DNA from: CAZYYO01 sp964650965
Lineage (GTDB): Bacteria > Bacillota > Clostridia > Lachnospirales > Lachnospiraceae
Length of the DNA: 5,456 nt
NCBI GenBank assembly: GCA_964650965.1
Contig: CAZYYO010000116.1
Coordinates: 1 to 5,456 of the forward strand
Direction of reading: 5' to 3'
The notes under the pieces are model-generated. The model was not told the origin of the DNA, searched no databases, and was given only the letters and a program-made list of their open reading frames with translations. The position numbers and the translations under genes were made by a program. Below, in pieces: positions 1-4,971 of this stretch. Position 1 is the stretch's first letter; each line of letters begins with the position of its first letter.

Positions 1-61
1 GCGCCCTTTCGGACAAACGGTTTTCAAGACCGCCTCGTTATGACCACTTCGATACTTCTCC
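1..61 (-). tRNA. tRNA-Ser(UGA), 3' part cut off by the window edge
   Basis: Seen on the minus strand: a 5' acceptor strand GGAGAAG (61-55), UA, a D arm with a UCG/CGA stem around an AAGUGGUCAUAA loop, then an anticodon stem GCGGU/ACCGU closing the loop CUUGAAA. The anticodon is UGA (plus-strand positions 26-24), which reads UCA and related serine codons. A long variable arm, the class II hallmark of serine tRNAs, begins with GUCC-GAAA-GGGC. The T arm, the 3' acceptor strand and the CCA end lie left of position 1, so whether CCA is encoded cannot be seen. A36-A37-A38 is present, the context favoured by the isopentenyltransferase MiaA. It reads UCN codons, so it is not expected to carry the t6A made by the neighbouring Tsa proteins. 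It lies 54 bases downstream of ispD and has its own promoter. Confidence 0.94.
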
Positions 62-66
62 ATGTT

Positions 67-83
67 GTGCTCTTTTTCGGCAC
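67..83 (-). other. Possible small hairpin in the tRNA-Ser 5' leader
   Basis: In the predicted leader, GTGC (83-80) can pair with GCAC (70-67) across a 9-base A-rich loop, leaving 5 bases before the mature tRNA start. The stem begins almost exactly at the predicted transcription start. It is only four pairs, so it may have no role; if real it could affect RNase P processing or 5' stability of the precursor. Confidence 0.25.
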
Positions 84-90
84 GAATAAG

Positions 91-119
91 ATTCTACCAT
101 TTAATATTATCCATGTCAA
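91..119 (-). promoter_or_regulatory. Strong vegetative (sigma-A type) promoter of the tRNA-Ser gene
   Basis: On the minus strand a perfect -35 box TTGACA (119-114) is followed by exactly 17 bases and the -10 box TAGAAT (96-91, one mismatch to consensus). The bases just before the -10 box are TGG, giving an extended -10 (TGn). A-tracts at about 138-132 and 129-125 upstream of the -35 box resemble an UP element. Transcription should start near 84-83, giving a leader of about 22 bases before the mature tRNA 5' end at 61. The TGA stop codon of ispD (118-116) lies inside the -35 box and the A-tracts lie in the last ispD codons, so promoter and coding end share sequence. No terminator separates ispD from the tRNA, so readthrough from the operon may also contribute. 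Confidence 0.85.
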
Positions 120-820
120 TATGGTTTTTCATTTTTTCTTTGTTCTAAAATACTTTCCCCTATTAAGAGGTCTTCGGGTGTTGTTACTTTTATATTTTCA
201 TAAGAGCCTTGAATCAATTTCACCTTCTGGCTGGTCATTGTTTCTACTACCATAGCATCATCCGTTACTGTGATATTATCCAGCTGCATCAGAGCTTCAT
301 AAGCCTGCTTCACAAGTTGATAAGAAAAGCATTGAGGCGTTTGAATCATCCACAAACGATCTCTAGGAGGTGTCTCCATTGCATTTCCGGCATCATCTAC
401 TAATTTAATCGTGTCCTTCACCGGCATTCCAGTCACACATGCTTTATATTGTTTTGCTCCATCCATACCACGTTTAATGATATCCTGGGTAACAAACGCT
501 CTTGCTCCATCATGAATTAATACATAGTCTCCGCCAACTACTTTTAGCCCCTGATAAACAGAATGATAGCGTTCGCTCCCTCCCTCTACAATATGGGAGA
601 CCTTCTTTATATGGTATTTTTCTACAATCTCTCGAGCGCAATAATCAATTTCTCCTGGGGCTACCACCAGGATAATTTCGTCTACTGAACTGTCAGTAAA
701 AGCCTTTAGTGCGTAATACACTAATGGCTTACCTTTTAATAGAAGATACTGTTTCGGTATATTCTGTTCCATTCGCCTGCCTGCTCCGGCTGCCAATACA
801 ATTGCTGAATAACGATCCAT
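116..820 (-). CDS. ispD: 2-C-methyl-D-erythritol 4-phosphate cytidylyltransferase (IspD)
   Basis: This cytosolic enzyme joins MEP and CTP to give CDP-methylerythritol and pyrophosphate, the third step of the MEP route to IPP and DMAPP. The 234-residue length is normal for a stand-alone IspD with no fused IspF domain. Family landmarks in order: the nucleotide-binding loop LAAGAGRRM...PKQY (residues 9-25, with R16 and K23 as likely catalytic equivalents of E. coli R20 and K27), GSERYHSV (81-88), HDGARAFV (103-110), PVKDTIK of the dimer arm (133-139), RDRLW..QTPQCF (153-165), TDDA..VE (186-193) and the C-terminal GSYENIKVTTPEDL (205-218). The HDGAR motif has A109 where most family members have proline. 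The ATG lies 1 base after the tsaD stop; its GGGAG Shine-Dalgarno is inside the last tsaD codons, which argues for coupled translation. The stop codon is embedded in the tRNA-Ser promoter. Confidence 0.96.
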   Translation of the reverse strand: MDRYSAIVLAAGAGRRMEQNIPKQYLLLKGKPLVYYALKAFTDSSVDEIILVVAPGEIDYCAREIVEKYHIKKVSHIVEGGSERYHSVYQGLKVVGGDYVLIHDGARAFVTQDIIKRGMDGAKQYKACVTGMPVKDTIKLVDDAGNAMETPPRDRLWMIQTPQCFSYQLVKQAYEALMQLDNITVTDDAMVVETMTSQKVKLIQGSYENIKVTTPEDLLIGESILEQRKNEKPY

Positions 821-821
821 C

Positions 822-1850
822 TTATTTTTCTCCCAGTTTTAGATTTGGCACTGCGTTTAAATCCCATCCGTCTCGTTGTCCATTTACATAATCATAATAT
901 GCTGCCACTCCAATCATAGCAGCATTATCTGTACATAAGATTGGTGATGGATGATAGAATGCAACCCCTTTGGTCTTGCACGCCTGTTCCATGGCTTGTC
1001 TAAGTGTTCCGTTGGATGCAACACCCCCTGCAATTGCAAACTTATCCATCCCATACTCATCCATTGCTCTTGTCGCATGATCTACTAGTGAGTCAATGAC
1101 TGCCTTTTGAAAGGATGCAGCAATATCTGCCTCATTTATTGGCATTTCTTTCATTTTGCAACCGTTAATATAATTTAACACAGCAGATTTCAGTCCACTA
1201 AAGCTAAAGTCATAGGGTCCATCTGCAATTTTAGCTCTTGGAAAAAAGATTGCATCCGGATTTCCTTTTTTTGCCTTCTGCTCAATTTTAGGTCCACCTG
1301 GATATCCCAGGCCAATTGCTCTTGCCACTTTATCAAAGGCTTCCCCCGCTGCATCATCCCTGGTTCTTCCTAAGATCTCATATTTACCATAATCCTGCAC
1401 CTTAACTAGATGGGTGTGTCCGCCTGATACTACCAAGCACAAAAATGGAGGCTGTAGTTCCTTGTTTTCTATATAATTGGCACTAATATGTCCTTCTATA
1501 TGATGTACTCCTACCAGTGGAATATTTCTTGCGAAGCTAATTGCCTTCGCCTCTGCCACACCCACTAAGAGCGCTCCAACCAGTCCCGGACCATAGGTCA
1601 CACCAATGGCATCCATATCATCTAATGTGTTACCAGCATCTTCTAGTGCCTGGGTTATAACCTGATTTATTCGTTCTATATGCTTTCTAGATGCTATTTC
1701 CGGCACAACACCTCCATATAGTGTATGAAGTGGAATCTGTGTAGATATCACATTACTTTTCACATCTCTTCCATTTACAACAACTGCTGCCGCCGTCTCG
1801 TCACAAGAGCTTTCTATGGCAAGAATGCGCACTTCGTCCTTATTGGTCAT
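822..1850 (-). CDS. tsaD: tRNA N6-threonylcarbamoyladenosine (t6A37) transferase subunit TsaD
   Basis: TsaD transfers the threonylcarbamoyl group from TC-AMP to A37 of tRNAs reading ANN codons, working in the cytoplasm with TsaB and TsaE. The protein is a Kae1/Gcp-type ASKHA-fold member; from the chosen start it has 342 residues, the usual length. Visible motifs: IESSCDET (12-19), VHHIEGH (115-121) with H117 and H121 as two metal ligands, SGGHTHLV (142-149), DDAAGEAFDKVAR (165-177), SFSGLKSAV (216-224), GGVASNG (275-281) and CTDNAAMIG (306-314) with D308 as the third metal ligand. All key residues are intact. Two ATGs compete: 1856 abuts the Shine-Dalgarno AAGGAG with no spacer, whereas 1850 has a 6-base spacer and is preferred. 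The gene overlaps the preceding small membrane protein by 11 bases, and ispD follows after 1 base. Confidence 0.97.
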   Translation of the reverse strand: MTNKDEVRILAIESSCDETAAAVVVNGRDVKSNVISTQIPLHTLYGGVVPEIASRKHIERINQVITQALEDAGNTLDDMDAIGVTYGPGLVGALLVGVAEAKAISFARNIPLVGVHHIEGHISANYIENKELQPPFLCLVVSGGHTHLVKVQDYGKYEILGRTRDDAAGEAFDKVARAIGLGYPGGPKIEQKAKKGNPDAIFFPRAKIADGPYDFSFSGLKSAVLNYINGCKMKEMPINEADIAASFQKAVIDSLVDHATRAMDEYGMDKFAIAGGVASNGTLRQAMEQACKTKGVAFYHPSPILCTDNAAMIGVAAYYDYVNGQRDGWDLNAVPNLKLGEK

Positions 1851-2421
1851 CTGCATCTCCTTCCGTCAGCTGGAATGCCAGGATTTTCCACCTGCCGTCT
1901 TCGTCCTTTCTTAATACATATTCCTCATATGTTCTACTGTAATTACTTCCCTCAGAGCAGAAATAGTATGCATTAACATATGCACACTCATCCCCATCTA
2001 CTGTTTTATAAACTACATCACTACTATCACTGACCCTGGACTGTAGAATCTTCTTATCCCGATTCTTATAATCCTCAATCTCTGTCTTTAAACTCTTCAC
2101 GTAAGCATCTCTAGGATTGTATCCTAGCAAATCTTCATCCAACAGAATGCGAACCCGATCCACCATATCTTCAAATTCATCTTGGGAATACTCTTCCTTA
2201 TAAAAACATGTAATATAGCGGTTGTACCACTTCACCACCTCTCGCGGTGTCGCCGGATATTTATTGGCAAAATTTTTCGTCGTCAATTTCTGCACTTCTG
2301 TAAGCTGGGTCGTCTCTTCATTCGACTTATTATCATTCTTATGAGACAAGTAATAATAATATCCAACCACAATACCTATGCATAGGACTGCCGCAACAAT
2401 AATTCTGATTGCCTTTTTCAT
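1840..2421 (-). CDS. Small membrane-anchored protein, DUF6715-like, function unknown
   Basis: The protein has 193 residues. A positively charged N terminus (KK at 2-3, R6) precedes one hydrophobic segment at about 7-24, so the rest most likely lies outside the membrane. C14 is not in a convincing lipobox (the preceding residue is Leu), so a transmembrane anchor fits better than a lipoprotein. A polar linker (27-45) leads to a soluble domain: a probably helical half with YPATPREVVKWYNR (55-68), then a strand-rich half with SSDVVYKTVDGDECAYV (133-149) and YVLRKDEDGRWKILAF (168-183). From memory this matches a Lachnospiraceae family called DUF6715. The helix-then-strand pattern could suit an NTF2-like fold, which is only a guess. 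The ATG is chosen because AGGAGG lies 7 bases before it. The rnz stop is 2 bases upstream and the 3' end overlaps tsaD. No function is known to me. Confidence 0.85.
   Translation of the reverse strand: MKKAIRIIVAAVLCIGIVVGYYYYLSHKNDNKSNEETTQLTEVQKLTTKNFANKYPATPREVVKWYNRYITCFYKEEYSQDEFEDMVDRVRILLDEDLLGYNPRDAYVKSLKTEIEDYKNRDKKILQSRVSDSSDVVYKTVDGDECAYVNAYYFCSEGSNYSRTYEEYVLRKDEDGRWKILAFQLTEGDADDQ
1857..1862 (-). promoter_or_regulatory. Ribosome binding site that decides the tsaD start
   Basis: On the minus strand AAGGAG (within GGAAGGAG) lies inside the last codons of the upstream membrane-protein gene. It directly touches the ATG at 1856 but lies 6 bases from the ATG at 1850, so the second ATG is the more likely start. 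Ribosomes finishing the upstream gene stop at 1840, just past this start, so re-initiation or coupling is plausible. Confidence 0.7.
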
Positions 2422-2423
2422 GG

Positions 2424-3335
2424 TTACTCCTCCTGGAAGTCTAATTCTACCGTCTTTCCATCTTTTCCAAGGAATGATTTTGCAAAGATACTGCGCACCT
2501 CTTCCATGTATGATTCCCCCCGCACCAGTGATGGGCTGAAATGAGTCAGCCACATTTCTTGCACATGGGCACTCTTAGCCATTTTTGCTGCCTCATAAAA
2601 AGTCATATGCTTATATTGTTTTGCCTTCGCAATTTTTTCTTTCTCAGCATACATTCCTTCACAAATAAACAAATCTGAATTTTCTGCTGCAGCAACAATA
2701 CGTTCTGTAGGTCTTGAATCTGTGCAATAGGTAACCTTAATTCCCTTTCGATCTGGGCCCATTACCATATCTGGTGTATAGATCACACTATCCCACTCTA
2801 CCGTATTTCCTTTTTGGAGAGGATTCCACAACTTCTGCGGAATACCATTTTTTACAGCTGCATCTACATCAAATCGTCCTGCTCTTGGAATTTCAATTGC
2901 ATAGCCATAACACGTAACATTATGATTCACGCGAAATGCATGAATATGATATCCGTGAATTACGATTTCTTCTTCCGGCTGCTGTAATTCAATAAATTGA
3001 ATTTCAAAAGGCAGCTCCGGTGCAATCGTCCGAAGTGCATTGACCACTCGTTCTAGTCCCTTTGGTCCAATCATAGTTACTGGTTGGGTACGGTCTGCAT
3101 TTCCCATCGTAAGCAGCAATCCCGGAAGTCCACTGATATGATCCGCGTGATAATGGGTAAAGCAAATGGTATCGATTGGCTTCGCACTCCATCCCTTTTC
3201 CTTCATTGCAACCTGTGTTCCTTCACCGCAGTCTATCAGCAAATCACTTCCATTATATCTTGTCATTAAAGATGTTAACCATCTATTTGGCAGGGGCATC
3301 ATTCCCGCTGTACCCAATAAACACACATCTAGCAT
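2424..3335 (-). CDS. rnz: Ribonuclease Z (tRNA 3' endonuclease)
   Basis: RNase Z cuts the 3' trailer from tRNA precursors, mainly those without an encoded CCA. It is a metallo-beta-lactamase-fold enzyme that acts as a dimer with two zinc ions. The 303 residues match the short bacterial form (B. subtilis Rnz is about 307). Visible motifs: LLGTAG (6-11), PLPNRWLTS (14-22), DCGEGTQ (35-41), the zinc signature HYHADH (61-66) in FTHYHADHISGLPGL, H138 in VNHNV, D206 in YCTDSRPT, H243 in the KHMTFYEAA loop and H265 in LTHFSPSL. The stretch at about 150-195 corresponds to the flexible arm (exosite) that grips the tRNA elbow. All ligands are present, so it should be active. A GGGAG site 9 bases before the ATG supports the start. 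It follows rimI after 27 bases, the largest gap between protein genes here. Confidence 0.95.
   Translation of the reverse strand: MLDVCLLGTAGMMPLPNRWLTSLMTRYNGSDLLIDCGEGTQVAMKEKGWSAKPIDTICFTHYHADHISGLPGLLLTMGNADRTQPVTMIGPKGLERVVNALRTIAPELPFEIQFIELQQPEEEIVIHGYHIHAFRVNHNVTCYGYAIEIPRAGRFDVDAAVKNGIPQKLWNPLQKGNTVEWDSVIYTPDMVMGPDRKGIKVTYCTDSRPTERIVAAAENSDLFICEGMYAEKEKIAKAKQYKHMTFYEAAKMAKSAHVQEMWLTHFSPSLVRGESYMEEVRSIFAKSFLGKDGKTVELDFQEE
2429..2434 (-). promoter_or_regulatory. Consensus ribosome binding site of the DUF6715-like gene
   Basis: A perfect AGGAGG on the minus strand, 7 bases before the ATG at 2421, lies within the last codons of rnz. It is the best Shine-Dalgarno in the window and excludes the longer in-frame start at 2553 that would overlap rnz deeply. 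Confidence 0.8.
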
Positions 3336-3362
3336 CCTATATTTCTCCCATCTGTCTTTCTT

Positions 3363-3821
3363 TTATTCTGTAGCTGGCTGCAACACCTGTGCCACCATCA
3401 CCATTGCGGACTCCGTCGGATTTTGATAAAAGTCCCTACGGGTTCCTACTGGGACAAATCCCATATGTCTGTATAAGGAAATTGCACTTTCATTGGATTG
3501 ACGAACCTCCAAATAAATATGGGATACCTGCATTTTTTTTGCTTCAAGAAAGATTTCCTGCAGCATTGTTTGGGCAATATGTTGTCTTCTGTACTGACAA
3601 TCCACCGCAATTGTAGGTATCTCTCCCTCATCAAACGCAAAATACATCAGTGCATATCCTACAACCTTATTATCTGCTTTCGCTGTAAGAAAAACCACCT
3701 GCTCCATCTCGTATGCATCCTGAAATGACTGAAGTGACCAGGGTTTTGAGAAGTTATCCTTCTCAATTTCTGCTACAGCCTCCAGCTGGTTTTGCTGAGC
3801 TCTCTCTATTAAAATATCCAA
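3363..3821 (-). CDS. rimI: GNAT N-acetyltransferase, ribosomal protein S18-alanine type (RimI)
   Basis: RimI acetylates the N-terminal alanine of ribosomal protein S18 (RpsR) with acetyl-CoA. The 152-residue length and position after tsaB are typical. Visible: EKDNFSKPWSLQSF near the N terminus (20-33), the acetyl-CoA motif A region IAVDCQYRRQHIAQTML (71-87), LEVRQSNESAISLYRHMGF (104-122) with E105 and Y117 as likely catalytic equivalents of Salmonella RimI E103 and Y115, and RRDFYQNPTESAMVM (128-142). In the pyrophosphate loop RRQHIA, H81 stands where the R/QxxGxG/A consensus has glycine. The start codon is TTG, placed by AAGGAG 6 bases upstream; the next in-frame ATG would remove the first 38 residues and part of the fold. 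It begins 3 bases after the tsaB stop. Family assignment is strong; the exact acetylation target is inferred from context. Confidence 0.92.
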   Translation of the reverse strand: MDILIERAQQNQLEAVAEIEKDNFSKPWSLQSFQDAYEMEQVVFLTAKADNKVVGYALMYFAFDEGEIPTIAVDCQYRRQHIAQTMLQEIFLEAKKMQVSHIYLEVRQSNESAISLYRHMGFVPVGTRRDFYQNPTESAMVMVAQVLQPATE

Positions 3822-3824
3822 TGA

Positions 3825-4541
3825 CTACTCCTTCGACTCCTGCTTTTCTTTTTCCAAGCGTTCCCGTTCTGCCTGGGATAGTCTTAAATAATCAGGGCGG
3901 AATGTCTCTGCAGTCTGTTGTTTATTCTGCTGCATATAAATTCTTCCTAAAGCTGCCACTGCTCCTGCTCGTTGTTTGTTCATGTGGGCCGGTGCATAAC
4001 GATATGGCACTTGACAATATTGGGAAATATATTCTGAAAACACAGCCACTCCATCTCCCAAAAATGTTACCGGCTGCTTTCTCTGATTAATTTCATCCAC
4101 AATGACAGCGATATCCACAGCACACTGTGGCACCTCTGTTATCATGGTATCATTTTCAAAACGATACAAGCCTGTATATGTTTGATTTCTTCTGGCATCC
4201 ATAATAGGACAAACCATCCCATCATTTCCCCACATATTGTAAGCCAGTCCTTCTACCGTCGGCACTCCAATTAATGGCTTATCCAGTGCCAGTCCCAGTC
4301 CTTTTGCTGTTGCTGTCCCAATGCGAAGTCCTGTAAAGGAACCTGGTCCTCCCGCAACCGCAATACCATCAATTGTGTTAAGATCTAATTCTATCATATC
4401 CCGTAATTCATCCAACATAGGAAGTAATGTCTGGGAATGTGTCTTCTTATAGTTAATTGTGAATTCTCCCAGTAGATTGTCATCCTCAACGATAGCCACA
4501 CTGGCAACCAGACCGGAACTGTCAATTCCTAATATCTTCAT
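3825..4541 (-). CDS. tsaB: t6A biosynthesis scaffold protein TsaB
   Basis: TsaB is a catalytically inactive paralogue of TsaD that pairs with it and, with TsaE, forms the bacterial threonylcarbamoyl-transfer complex. The 238 residues are normal for the family. Visible: the N-terminal ASKHA strand-loop MKILGIDSSG..ASVAI (1-17), KTHSQTLLP (33-41), the family signature GPGSFTGLRIG (65-75), GVPTVEGLA (92-100), DARRNQTYTGLY (115-126) and a C-terminal YLRLSQAERER followed by a charged tail (218-238). The TsaD-type metal-binding HxxxH is absent, which distinguishes the two. The ATG directly abuts the tsaE stop with no spacer; the Shine-Dalgarno is only a modest GAGG 8 bases upstream, so expression probably relies on coupling to tsaE. 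Confidence 0.96.
   Translation of the reverse strand: MKILGIDSSGLVASVAIVEDDNLLGEFTINYKKTHSQTLLPMLDELRDMIELDLNTIDGIAVAGGPGSFTGLRIGTATAKGLGLALDKPLIGVPTVEGLAYNMWGNDGMVCPIMDARRNQTYTGLYRFENDTMITEVPQCAVDIAVIVDEINQRKQPVTFLGDGVAVFSEYISQYCQVPYRYAPAHMNKQRAGAVAALGRIYMQQNKQQTAETFRPDYLRLSQAERERLEKEKQESKE
3828..3833 (-). promoter_or_regulatory. Ribosome binding site supporting a TTG start for rimI
   Basis: AAGGAG on the minus strand forms the last Lys-Glu codons of tsaB and is immediately followed by its TAG stop. It lies 6 bases before the TTG at 3821-3819. Because no ATG occurs nearby in frame, this site is what fixes the rimI start. TTG initiation generally lowers yield relative to ATG. Confidence 0.75.
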
Positions 4542-4970
4542 TTATGATACCTCATTTATTGTAATTTTCCGATAATCAAACCCTTTTTCCAGGTCTTTTT
4601 CAATAGAAATCTCCGTTCGTTTATCCGGAAGAATTTCCTCGATTAGGTTAGCCCATTCAATTAAGCAAAGTCCGTCCCCATAAATATAGTCTTCATAACC
4701 TATTTCATCCATTTCTTCCACGTCACCGATGCGGTACACATCAAAATGATAGAACGGAATTCTTCCACTGTCATATTCCTGAACAATGGTAAAGGTAGGA
4801 CTGCATATTGGTTCATCAATACTTAATCCAGCAGCAATCCCCTGGGTTAAAACCGTCTTACCCACACCCAGGTCTCCAATTAAAGTATATACTTGTCCCG
4901 GTACTGCCTTTTCTCCAAGGCTCTGTCCCAGCTGTAATGTTTCTTCTGGTGAAAATGTCTCGTAAACCAT
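4542..4970 (-). CDS. tsaE: t6A biosynthesis ATPase TsaE
   Basis: TsaE is the P-loop ATPase that binds the TsaB-TsaD pair and is needed for repeated rounds of t6A synthesis. The 142 residues are close to the family norm. Visible: Walker A GDLGVGKT (32-39), the switch-like SPTFTIVQEY (57-66), FYHFDVYR (73-80), and the LCLIEWANLIEEILP segment (101-115) that carries the conserved Glu-Trp of the Walker B-like region. All expected motifs are intact. The ATG starts 1 base after the stop of the YcxB-like gene, with GGGAG 4 bases before it, a short spacer. It heads the tsaE-tsaB-rimI block, the same order as B. subtilis ydiB-ydiC-ydiD. Confidence 0.96.
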   Translation of the reverse strand: MVYETFSPEETLQLGQSLGEKAVPGQVYTLIGDLGVGKTVLTQGIAAGLSIDEPICSPTFTIVQEYDSGRIPFYHFDVYRIGDVEEMDEIGYEDYIYGDGLCLIEWANLIEEILPDKRTEISIEKDLEKGFDYRKITINEVS

Positions 4971-4971
4971 A

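Noticed and set aside
62..115. Rho-independent terminator between ispD and the tRNA
   Set aside because: The only hairpin seen has a four-pair stem, is not GC-rich and is not followed by a U-tract in the minus-strand direction.
40..255. Plus-strand 71-codon frame over the tRNA and ispD end
   Set aside because: It crosses the tRNA gene and antisense to ispD; its hydrophobic translation results from the AT-rich complement and no ribosome binding site supports it.
2422..2553. A 44-residue N-terminal extension of the DUF6715-like protein, starting at 2553
   Set aside because: It would overlap rnz by about 130 bases in another frame, has no hydrophobic or conserved character, and the ATG at 2421 has a perfect AGGAGG and a credible membrane anchor right after it.
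3713..4090. A 125-codon open frame on the plus strand
   Set aside because: It lies opposite tsaB and rimI, both with clear family motifs, has no convincing ribosome binding site, and its translation shows no recognisable domain. It is a shadow frame.
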